Origin: Streptacidiphilus fuscans
Lineage (GTDB): Bacteria; Actinomycetota; Actinomycetes; Streptomycetales; Streptomycetaceae
Assembly: GCF_015690355.1 (NCBI RefSeq)
Contig: NZ_JADPRT010000029.1
Span: 1-33,635, forward strand
Length of the DNA stretch: 33,635 nt
Direction of reading: 5' to 3'
Below the pieces are notes generated by a model. It saw nothing but the letters and a program-made list of their open reading frames with translations. It was not told where the DNA came from and made no database searches. The translations under genes were made by a program, and so were the position numbers. The first letter of the stretch is position 1; every line of letters starts with the position of its first letter. Positions 17,801-24,600 of this stretch are shown here, piece after piece.

Positions 17801-18562
17801 CCGCCGAACCCGTGCGGTCCGGCTGGCTGCTACGGCAGCGGCAACACCAACACCTCAAGCGGAAACGGCAACGGCAGCCCCGTCCCCGGACACCAGCCAG
17901 CGCCCCAGCGCCCCCAGTGCAACACGATCCAGTGCCTGTACTCCTGGCTCCTCACCGGAAGGCCTGCCGCCGCTGGCGTCTCTGCTAACACGTCTCCATG
18001 CAGCGGATCCGGGAATTACATCGAGGGTGACATAGCCCCGTCCTGTAACGTGGCGGACTATCTCAAGGCCGGGACGCCTTCTTGGCTGACCGGGCTCCCT
18101 GGCTGCATCATGGTTTCTTGTGGCAGCTCATACAACTTTTGGGCACACATAAGTGTGTCGTTCTCGATGTGCCTTGTCGCCTGCGTCGGCGTGTCGTACC
18201 AGGATAACTATCTTACGTTTGGTGTCAGTGGCGGAATTGGGACGGTGCAGAAGCCGACGTATCCCGTGGGGACCAGTCCGTTCGGAAAGCTCAAGGCTTT
18301 TGCTGGTCTTTCTGTTGATTATGTGTCTGCCACGCCAGATGATCAGGATTATCAGATTGCTGGAGTCTCGGCTGCCCGTGGGTACTACGGACTGAATGGG
18401 GGTGTTGGTAAGCGTAATAGCGGAGGCCTCTACTACTTTGGTGGCTATACGGTTGGTGCGGGATACTCGATCCAAGGGCCGACGACTTCCTATTTCCAGC
18501 TCAGCCCTCATGGCTGGTTTCTGGGACCCTTGGGCTGCCAGAGTTGTGGTGGTAACTGGTGA
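11837..18562 (+). CDS. Secreted RHS/YD-repeat polymorphic toxin
   Basis: TTG 11837, after GGGGG, gives 2241 aa. The N-terminus is a signal peptide (basic start, then LTSLFALVAVFALGMSFLPD, cut near AFA-AQ). About residues 290-340 show the SpvB/TcB-like entry (DFEYSYPIQVPGTLGG), and from ~430 to 1900 there are many YD repeats (YDVYGRQLSATD, YDALGRLTSVW, YDTLGRKTTLY, YDAAGNLLEQKD). The RHS-associated core lies at 1915-1962, beginning LLGARTYDPTTGRFLQADPL and ending in SDPNGL, an intact hypervariable-tip boundary. A Pro/Asn/Gly-Ser linker follows (to ~2035), then a tip of ~190 residues. That tip is hydrophobic/Gly-rich with several Cys (SFSMCLVACVGVSYQDN, FGVSGGIG, YYFGGYTVGAGYS) and contains no nuclease motif I know. 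RHS shells encapsulate and deliver such tips in contact-dependent competition. The tip's codons are clearly less G/C-biased than the shell, a sign of tip swapping. Confidence 0.9.
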   Translation: MVASRRPRLARRTRSRLTSLFALVAVFALGMSFLPDMAFAAQYAKGQVWSPPQTPLAPAKGVPRADATSVKSHQVVPTVRPYRAPAVDLPKAGQTTTALGAAGAVAPLAKSRVVTGTASRVGTSPLWVAAAATGSAAPSGVQVRFADPAAARKGGITSGLMFGVARGDRAGTDGKVAVQLDPSLLTGEGGGNLGSRLHLVELPACALTTPQLAACQKQTPVDAVRDPHTGRIIADLTLPATPAAPTTTTSAAAGTAGATGDRPSAAGTRTTAAVVSPMTVLAAVAGPSGSTGTYTATSLKPSDQWSAGGSTGDFEYSYPIQVPGTLGGAAPTVSLGYSSSSVDGENASTNTQTSGVGDGWSSPSDFIERSYQPCSQDGLSSSGDTCWGFGGNELTATGQNAGQIVYDDSTKTYHLSGDSGATISYLTNLNNGAYKGEGWEITLQDGTRMYYGAGKLPTAEGGTGSDPATNSVSTEPVYCPKSGDSCYSSTTGTSSYATNMAYRWYLDFVVDPHGNTTEYNYTQETNYYARSSAHTLTAYDRAAYLNTIEYGWRTSDIVSEGAKPAPAAKVVFTPANRCIVGSVINTHTVSSTDCASLTSTSAPYWPDVPQDQVCASTGTCTNYAMSFFSTVRLTQIQTQVNTGTTGTTNYKPVDTYALSQSYPDPGDGTTPALRLESVTRTGNDGGTTPPLTVSFTHAAMPNRAPGAASYPAFNRYRITAIDTESGEAIDVTYSAPDCNQSTTSPDLPAPSNDTRLCYQEYWTPPTGSTISDWFEKYVVTQVVDNDQVGGAPARYTTYTYNGTPAWHRNDSPLVANNQRTWDQFRGYGSVTTETGHAPDPITESTTSYLRGMSGDSTSQSSMTPRTWPAVTDSIGDQITDSNQYAGMAYETQTYNQAGGKVVKDDITLPWSQQTATHAESTPAGLPSETANFVRTASTVSRGLMSDGSTWRTTKTVNTYSPTTGLLTEADNQGDTSLLNGSSSQESCTTYSYATPPTSGLNTGMVSLPAETTTVALTSGTGVGNAACPAKTAANTTSDTRNFYDGSTTPGVIPTAGVGNITETDTLGSWSGTTENFTKKTTSPSGTTGYDVYGRQLSATDVRGDTVTTAYTPATGTLPTSDTATNVTAGNWTTTTTLDQLRQLPAKVVDPNGNSTSKAYDALGRLTSVWLPNRATSATASEVFVYSVGGQTAPTWTEAKTLRDDGTYAVDYQIENGFGDLRQDQTLSKDSANSNGALVSDDFYDSHGWKVKTTSTPYYVTSAPSSTIYPAADATVPGQTVTTYDGMGRAVQSAFYSYSAEQWATTTAYPGVDRTDVSRPTGGTATSTVTDAQGRTTALWTYHSNTATGNQADATVTSYAYTRTTASGGAATENTITDASGHTRTQTADANGNQVASQDPDAGNSSSTFDAAGDLLTSTDANNTTLTYSYDTLGRKTTLYQGTTELDSWSYDTATGGKGQLASQTSYSSGNAYTQTIAGYTNLGSSTGVSTVIPASEGSLAGTYSVSYAYTPVEGLLSQTTYGADGGLPAETVYNSYTEGGQLGAVGGQIGTNSVDYLTQIVSNTLGQVTRYTMGDMPDQVVQTDVYDTATDRVTESILDKENGTGHVDDNTTLWNQAGKVTAQQDVQDNSAATDLQCYTYNGQDQLTAAWTDTGGATSAASPSVPGIGSCNSTAPSASTNGGPAPYWESYSYDADGNRTGLTTHDTTGATTSTQTSAYPPGASGTTGTPDQAQTTTTTNSTGATTASSAYTYFGNGATKTDTTTNGGGTTTSSQTFTYTPDNHTSTVTDTTTGNSSGYIYDAAGNLLEQKDTVSSHTTTQLYLPGEQLTLNGGITALRYYTTGGGPVAVRDNTGNITYEAANAQGTCTVTLNSTLTVETRHSYTPYGTPRGVISPTLDGRGYLNEPADPATTYDLLGARTYDPTTGRFLQADPLLEVADPNQLGGYTYSSDDPVNGSDPNGLMYNGGDGPPPNCGYDCGDGAPAPTTPPPNPCGPAGCYGSGNTNTSSGNGNGSPVPGHQPAPQRPQCNTIQCLYSWLLTGRPAAAGVSANTSPCSGSGNYIEGDIAPSCNVADYLKAGTPSWLTGLPGCIMVSCGSSYNFWAHISVSFSMCLVACVGVSYQDNYLTFGVSGGIGTVQKPTYPVGTSPFGKLKAFAGLSVDYVSATPDDQDYQIAGVSAARGYYGLNGGVGKRNSGGLYYFGGYTVGAGYSIQGPTTSYFQLSPHGWFLGPLGCQSCGGNW

Positions 18563-18627
18563 CCCTTGTTGTCCGCCGTGAGAAGCGAGGATAGTATCGA
18601 CTGCTGGACCACTGACTAGTCTGTCGA

Positions 18628-18653
18628 GGGGCGCCGGGATGCTCCGGCGCCCC
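18628..18653 (+). terminator. Terminator between RHS toxin and small membrane protein
   Basis: GGGGCGCCGG (18628-18637) pairs perfectly with CCGGCGCCCC (18644-18653), followed by TTCG. It lies 66 bases after the RHS stop and 45 bases before the next start, so the downstream gene needs read-through or a promoter overlapping this stem. Confidence 0.7.
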
Positions 18654-18697
18654 TTCGCGCGGGCGGCTAAGTAAGTAATCGAGACGTAGGGAAAATT

Positions 18698-18952
18698 ATG
18701 AGATTGCTTGAAATGGCCCCTTTTGTCGCGCTCCCGCTAGGTTCATTTATCCTCGGACTCGTTGCCCTTTTTGATTTTCGGGGATGGAGGACGGCGGCAA
18801 TGCATCCAGGGGTTACCTATGAGGAATTTTTGCGAGAGCGGCCGTCGACAAGGTTTCTCCTTTGGGCTATGGGTGGGTTTCTTCTTGTTGCTGGAACTGT
18901 TGGCTTTGTGGGCTTCTGTGCGGCATTTGTAATTACTGCCACTCGGGGGTGA
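18698..18952 (+). CDS. Two-TM small membrane protein, candidate immunity protein for the RHS tip
   Basis: ATG 18698, with GGGA 6 bases upstream, gives 84 aa. Two hydrophobic segments are clear: residues ~7-26 (APFVALPLGSFILGLVALF) and ~51-80 (FLLWAMGGFLLVAGTVGFVG onward). They flank a polar loop (GVTYEEFLRERPSTR) that would face one side of the membrane. It is the first gene behind the toxin, on the same strand, and shares the unusually A/T-tolerant codon use of the toxin tip. That position and co-inheritance are classic for immunity genes; a membrane immunity protein would fit a membrane-acting toxin. I do not recognise a named family, and the immunity role is inferred from context. Confidence 0.7.
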   Translation: MRLLEMAPFVALPLGSFILGLVALFDFRGWRTAAMHPGVTYEEFLRERPSTRFLLWAMGGFLLVAGTVGFVGFCAAFVITATRG

Positions 18953-19141
18953 GTATAGAAAAGTCTCCTGGGGTCCAGGTTTGACCAGGTAGCTGTGGGT
19001 TTCTCCTGGGATGCAGGAAGTCGACGCTGACCATCGCAGTGTGTGCGGCGCTCTGGGTTGTGAGCGCCGAATCGGCTATCCCGCGAGCCAGCCGCCCCTT
19101 GCTGCTATCGTTCCTCCGCGCTTTGCTCTCACTAAGCGTTG

Positions 19142-19980
19142 TCCCGTAACGATCTCCGAGGTGTGAGGCTGGCCCTCCGATCCGGGGTAACTTGCTATGC
19201 GGCTTGGACGAGGTTGTGCAGGCGCGCGATGCCGCGCATGGCGTGGTGCACGCCGTCGCCCTTGAGCCGACAGTCGCGAAGGATCTTCCACGTCTTCATT
19301 CGCGCGAAGACGCGCTCGATGCGGGCCCGAACCTGCTTGTGGGACCGGTTGTGCTCGCGCTTCCAGTCACACAGTTCGCCGCCTGCGGGGCGGCGGTGCG
19401 GAATGACCAGCCCGGTGCCTGGGTAGCCGCCGTCGGCGATCGTGGTGGTCCTCCTGACGGCGGCCTTCGCGCCGGACTCGGCCCACGCCTTGCAGTCGTT
19501 GCGGTTGCCCGGAGGGGGACGGCCGATGGCGACAACCAGACGGGTGTCGGCGTCGATGACAACCTGGTGATTGGTGGAATAGCGGTAGTTCTTCGACTGC
19601 TCGGCGACGGTGTGGTCGCGGGTGGGGACCAGGGTTCCATCCACGATGAGCACCGTTCCCTTGCGGAACCGCTGCCCCTGCGTGAACGCGAGCAGCGGAC
19701 CGATGTGGTCGATGATCCGGTGAGCCGCCGATCTGGACACGCCGAACAGGGGCGCGAGCTGCCTCAGCGTCAGGTTCGTACGCCAGTAGGCCGCAACGAG
19801 CAGGACACGGTCCTCCAGTGGCAGGCTCCACGGTCGGCCGGGTCGCACGGCTTGGGCACCCTCGCGGTGCAGCACCGTGATCAGTTTGCGGAAGTCGTGC
19901 GGGCTCAGCCCGGTGAACGGGGCTATCCAGGACGGCTCCGACGCCGTGATCACACCAGCCACGCGGAGATCATTCCACTG
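19142..19980 (-). mobile_element. IS5-type (DDE_Tnp_4) insertion sequence, approximate limits
   Basis: The ends are estimated from an imperfect inverted repeat: CCCGTAACGATCTCCG at the left (from 19143) and the reverse complement of CGGAGATCATTCCACT at the right (19964-19979). They match at 12 of 16 places, best in GATCTCCG. The single transposase gene fills the space between. I could not identify a target-site duplication. Confidence 0.5.
19195..19962 (-). CDS. IS5-type transposase (DDE_Tnp_4 / HARBI1-like)
   Basis: GTG 19962 gives 255 aa. The open frame extends further upstream but into sequence outside the element, so the start used by relatives (VAGVITASEPSWIAPFTG) is chosen. It has an N-terminal helix-turn-helix (LTLRQLAPLFGVSRSAAHRI) and then the DDE triad in VLIVDGTLVPTRD, TIADGGYPGTG and ARIERVFARMKTW. 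The length and all three acidic residues are intact, so it may be functional. It catalyses cut-and-paste movement of its own element. The gene faces left, opposite to the defence block. Confidence 0.9.
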   Translation of the reverse strand: MAGVITASEPSWIAPFTGLSPHDFRKLITVLHREGAQAVRPGRPWSLPLEDRVLLVAAYWRTNLTLRQLAPLFGVSRSAAHRIIDHIGPLLAFTQGQRFRKGTVLIVDGTLVPTRDHTVAEQSKNYRYSTNHQVVIDADTRLVVAIGRPPPGNRNDCKAWAESGAKAAVRRTTTIADGGYPGTGLVIPHRRPAGGELCDWKREHNRSHKQVRARIERVFARMKTWKILRDCRLKGDGVHHAMRGIARLHNLVQAA

Positions 19981-20308
19981 CTTCGAGATCATCCTTGGCG
20001 TAGGCGATGCGGCAGCGTTCGACCTGGCCGGTGACCTGCTCCATGAACCAGCGCATGATCTGGTAGGGGCCGACGTCCCCAACGCGGAGACCCACCTGCC
20101 CGGGACGGACTTCTTGGTGGCCTTCGTCCCCGATGAGGACCCGAACCTGGAGCCGACCGTCCACATCCGCAGCCACGACGAGCATGTGAGCCCATGCGTC
20201 CGGCGCAGGCACGGCTTCGCTCAGCTCCACGGCCCAGGCATTGTCGGGCAAGGCGTAGCGGAACCGGACGGCGTAGTGACGGCCCGCGTGTTTTCTGAGC
20301 TCTGGCAT
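19970..20308 (-). CDS. Hypothetical protein, probably 3'-truncated by the IS
   Basis: ATG 20308 gives 112 aa; further in-frame starts lie upstream, to 20368. The sequence shows ordinary coding character (PDNAWAVELSEAVPAPDAWA, ADVDGRLQVRVLIGDEG) and a helix near the end (YQIMRWFMEQVTGQVERC). I recognise no family. Its stop codon (19970-19972) lies inside the putative terminal repeat of the neighbouring insertion sequence, so the natural C-terminus has probably been replaced by a few element-encoded residues. The function is unknown. Confidence 0.45.
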   Translation of the reverse strand: MPELRKHAGRHYAVRFRYALPDNAWAVELSEAVPAPDAWAHMLVVAADVDGRLQVRVLIGDEGHQEVRPGQVGLRVGDVGPYQIMRWFMEQVTGQVERCRIAYAKDDLEAVE

Positions 20309-20608
20309 CCATGCAGGCTGCCACACCCTTCGGCCGGGGCCGCGCGGATATCCAACCGTGGTCGTCAACTCTCAGAGCCTCGGTCGGGCGATTGGCTCAG
20401 CGGTTACGGGACAAGCCTTAGACCCACCCCGGGGACCGTCGCACCCGCCGAAGAGCCGGACGAGCTCGCCCCGCGCGACGTGCCTCCCCATCCGGGCAAC
20501 CCGAGCCCGTTGCCGGCGCGCCTTGCCCAGCTCCCGGGCAAGGTGGTGCGAATCGCGTTGCTGCGCGAATAACACGTCACCGACCAGGACGCGTTCGTTC
20601 GGGCCGCG

Positions 20609-20833
20609 ATGGAGCGCGACTGGGAACCGATTCCCGCGTCCGAACTGGGAGAGGACGATCCGCGCGATCTGCTGGGGGCTGCGATCACTTTGACCGAGGA
20701 CTCGGAACTGGCCGGCGCCGATGCCATTGCGGAGCAGGCTGTGGTCCGCCTGCTGGAGTTCGGACGCGGCGATGAGGTCACTGGATGGAGCGATGCGCCT
20801 GTGAGTGCTTCCTTCACACACGGCCAGTTCTGA
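20609..20833 (+). CDS. Small hypothetical protein
   Basis: ATG 20609 gives 74 aa, beginning MERDWEPIPASELGEDDPRD. It is acidic and helical (GADAIAEQAVVRLLEFGRG). In frame upstream, HVTDQDAFVRAA precedes the ATG back to a TAA at about 20570, and it looks protein-like, so the gene may be a 5'-truncated remnant rather than a native small ORF. The broken CxxC gene follows 29 bases later on the same strand, and the two may be co-transcribed. No family recognised. Confidence 0.45.
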   Translation: MERDWEPIPASELGEDDPRDLLGAAITLTEDSELAGADAIAEQAVVRLLEFGRGDEVTGWSDAPVSASFTHGQF

Positions 20834-20862
20834 CCTGGGAACCAAAGAAATCCGGGCCCGGC

Positions 20863-21493
20863 ATGGCGGAGCCTCAACTGCCGGACATGGCATCCCTGTT
20901 CCCGCTGAAGACCTGCGATTGCTGCGGGATGGACGAGGAGTGCCAGGCCTGCTACTTCCAGCTCACCCCGAGGACCGCAGACCTGCTGCACACCGCCGTC
21001 CGTGCTATCGGACGAGGCACACGGCAGCGTCAAGGACTTGGGCGACCAGCCCGTCGTGCCAGAGGAGGTGGGGGAGTGGGAGGTGTTCGCCCGGCTGCCC
21101 AGGACGACCTGGGCCATGGACAGGGCGTGGCGCCGGCAGATGGCCCGAGCGTTCGACGACCTCGCCGACGATCTGGACCAGGGCAGGTGGCCCCAGCCGG
21201 CCTGCACCGCCGAGGAGATGGCCCTGCACCTGGCTATCGAGGAGGCGCCCGGCTATCTGGAGCAGGTTCGCGAGGACAAGGACAACGCGCACCACGCCAT
21301 GCCGGAGCACGAGAACGACTACGACTGGGACGCTTGCTCCGATGAGTTTTTCCAGGACACCGATGTGCTGATGCTGTTCGACCCGGCCTTGGCACACCTG
21401 GGCGAGCCTGGAAGCGATCTTGCTGCCGACGCCTGGTTCGAGCCCTTCGGCAACACCTCGGCCCGGGCCCCGGAGCGCGGATTCAGGCGCTGA
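20863..21493 (+). pseudogene. Frameshifted Cys-rich hypothetical gene
   Basis: The ATG 20863 frame reads MAEPQLPDMASLFPLKTCDC, then CGMDEECQACYFQLTPRTAD, with CxxC-type pairs that may bind zinc. Near 21000 this frame degenerates. The frame one base further continues with plausible protein (LSDEAHGSVKDLGDQPVV, DRAWRRQMARAFDDLADDL, AEEMALHLAIEEAPGYLEQV, DYDWDACSDEFFQDTDVLML) to TGA 21491-21493. I recall intact Streptomyces proteins with both halves joined, about 200 aa and of unknown function. A one-base indel between about 20993 and 21005 explains the break; it may be a real mutation or a sequencing error. Confidence 0.6.
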
Positions 21494-21572
21494 CCGCGCT
21501 TCTAGCCGACCACTGGTGACGTGGCCTCACCCCAGGCCGGCATCCCGCCACCCGGGCTTCGAGGCACACACA

Positions 21573-21601
21573 TGAGAGCGTCCCGTTCGTCTTACTAAAA
21601 T
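21573..21601 (+). promoter_or_regulatory. Possible promoter of the NACHT gene
   Basis: TAAAAT (21596-21601) matches 5 of 6 consensus -10 bases in an otherwise G/C-rich stretch and lies about 40 bases before the NACHT start. The -35 region, TGAGAG at 21573-21578, is poor. The call rests mainly on the A/T-rich -10. Confidence 0.3.
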
Positions 21602-21641
21602 GCACGCGTCGGCTGGGCGGGAACGCAGGTGAAGGGGCGGT

Positions 21642-24600
21642 ATGCCAGTGGAGTGGCGGGAGATTCCCTGGAATCGGCGGATCCTGCCCCGGGACCTGCA
21701 GGTAACAACAGATCGTCACGGCTGGCCCAGCACCTCGTTCCTCGCCGGCAAAGCTGCGGGCATCCCGCTCGCCCAGGAGCGGGAGCGGCCGTGCCTGGTT
21801 CTCCTCGGCGAGCGAGGCGCGGGCAAGTCGGTGGTCATGAAGCAGGAGCACAGTGCAGTCCTGACAACGGGTCATGTCTGCGGACCCGTGGTGGAGTTGG
21901 GCAAACGCCGTGAGACATCCCTGGCCGCGGCCGCTTTGGACCAGGCGCTCCGCCCTCCGCGGGGTTCGCACCCTTGGTACGTCTTCCTCGACGCCCTTGA
22001 CGAGGGCCTGGAGTACGTCCCAGGCCTGGACCAGATGATCATCGACCGGATCGACGCCCTGAACGAGGGAGACCGGGCCTCACTCCGCTTGCGGATCACC
22101 TGCCGCACATCCCTGTGGCCGACTGACTTCACAGAACAGCTGATGCAGCGCTGGCCTGACGGTGACTGCCAACTTGCCTACCTCACCCCGCTGACCCGCG
22201 AAGACGTCCAGCAGGCCGCGCTCGAGGTGCTCAAAGCCGACGGCGGGCATTTCGTCGGCCTTGTGCAAAAACGAGGGATGGTCGCCCTCGCCACCATCCC
22301 GGTGACACTGCGCCAACTGCTCCTCAACTACGCGGAACACGAAGCCCTCCCAGCCACGTTGCAGGACGCCTACAGCCAGGCATGCCTGAGCCTGTGCAGG
22401 GAGCACCGCCGTCCCGCCGGAACGCAGCGACAGCACGCCGTGGCCTCCGCCGAGCAGCTGCTGACCGTGGCAGCCCGCGCCGGAGCGGCCCTGCAGTTCG
22501 CGGGCCTAGAGGCACTCGCAGACAGCCCACCGGAGCCGGCCCCGGGAGCGATAGACCTGTCTCAACTGGGTCCGGGCCAGGAGCCGGACGAATCCGGTAC
22601 CAGCGTTGCCTTCGGCATGCCGGAGCTGCGGCAGCTCACCCAGTCGGGCCTGTTCACGCCCGTCGGGGAGGTGCAGTGGTCCTTCGTGCACAGCAGCTAC
22701 CGCGAGTTCCTCGCCGCCCGATACCTGCAACAGCGCGGGCTGCACGACGAGGTGGTCCGCGAACTGCTGTGGATCGGCGACGGACCTGCCCGGCACATCC
22801 AGCCCGCCCACCGGAACGTCGCCGCCTGGGCCAGCGGCGACAGCCCCGCTGTCTTCGAGGACCTCCTGCGCGACGACCCCCTGGTCCTGACCCTGGCCGA
22901 CCTCCAGCGCCGCCCCGACGCCGACCGCGCGAGGGTCGTGGACGCGGTCCTGCAGCGATGCGAGGACGACGACACCGCCCGACTCGACACCACGGTCCTG
23001 CACCGACTCGACCATCCGGGCATCGCCAACCAACTGCGCCCCAGCCTTGCACCGGGTACCCCTCATTACCGGCAGTACGCGGCCGCCCAGATCGCCCGCT
23101 TCTGCCCTGCCCCGACCCTGGCCGCAGACCTGCTCGCCCTGGCAACCGACGCGCAGGCCCCGCTGGAGACCCGGGTCGCCGCTGTCGGCGGTGTCGTCCC
23201 CGAACCCGAGGCTGTGCTGAAAGACCTGGAATACCTGTCCAAGGACCCCTCCGCGGAGATCGCCGCAGCAGCCCTGCGCCGCCTGTGGCCCGACCACCTG
23301 ACCCTCGACCACCTCCTTACGCGCGTCCGCGAACCCGACCCCACTTACCTCGGCACAGCGTTCGTGCTCAGACGCGAGGTCCCGGCGAACCTGGGCCCGG
23401 ACCAGATCCTGGACGCTGTCGCATGGGCGTCAGACGTCTTGAGGAACCCACAGGCCGAGGGGAGTCCGAGGCTTGCGGTAGCCGTGCTGGCCCGCGCCAT
23501 CCGACTGGCAGAGCACATGTCCGAGCCGGGGGAAACCACGACAGCGGTCGCCGAGGCGCTTCGCGCGCTCGCCGACCGTGACGACTTGCTCTATCCCGAT
23601 CCGGTCACCACCACGTGGACGCCGGACGAAGAAGGCCTGACTGAGGCACTCAACGACTCGTCCACCGCGCGCAGGGCGCTGGCACTTCACCTGCTCACCC
23701 ACGCCACCGAAGGCCAAGTCAACAGCCTCCTTGCCGCCGTCAGCCACTCGCTCGTCCCCGGCAGCGACATGCTGTACTGGATGGAGAACTGGGCCCTCCT
23801 CGACGGCGCTGCGCTCGCCGTTGCCCGCCTCACCGTCCGCTTCCCTGCGCCGACAGAGCCGGAGCAGAAGGAGAAGGCGGACCGAGCCCGAGCAGCACAC
23901 CAGAGCCTGCGCGAGTCGACAGCGTGGTGGGACACACCGCCCGAGCCGACCCCGAAGACGGCCGCCCGTAAGGAAGCCCTCGACGAAGAGCGCATCGAGG
24001 CCACCTACAACGAAGACGACCTGCGCAACGCACTCACGGCCGTGACCAGCGCGCCCGCCGACGCCGTGCGCGCGGCATGGCAGCAGGCCTTGTTCCAGCT
24101 CCACCGCACCGCCGGCGGGACACCCAGCGCCTACGGGCAGGCTCTGCTGCGACTCGCAGTCGACGCCCCCTCACGCCCCCGGCCAGGCACAGCCCTGGAC
24201 GCCCAGCTTCGGCGGGCAGCAGTGCACCTGCTGCTGACCGCCCCACTGCTGACCGCGGCCGATCTGACCCCGAACGGCGCCACCCACGCCCAGGTTCCCG
24301 AATTCACCGCCTTCGCCCTGGTGGAACTTGCCGCGCTTCAAACAGACGAGGACCGCTGGGCCGGCTGGGCGGTTGCTCTGGGCTCGGCGTACACTGGCGA
24401 CACGCCCGAGCTCGCGAACAAGCTCCTCGCCTTGTGCAGCGCCAGAGCCGGAGACCGTCTCGCTCCGTTGTTGACCCAGACCCTCGACGCCGCTCACGAG
24501 CACACGATCACGACCTTGGCGGCATCCTTCGCCGGACAAGCGGCAGCGCGTGCGACCATCCTCACCTGGGCAGAGGAGCCGACGCGCAGCCTGGATGGCT

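Noticed and set aside
20389..20440. tRNA-like stretch (GGCTCAGCGGTTA)
   Set aside because: It resembles a D-arm only; no anticodon stem, T-arm or acceptor pairing could be formed.
19877..20572. 231-aa rightward ORF over the IS and the 112-aa gene
   Set aside because: It reads antisense to the transposase end and the hypothetical gene and shows no protein features.
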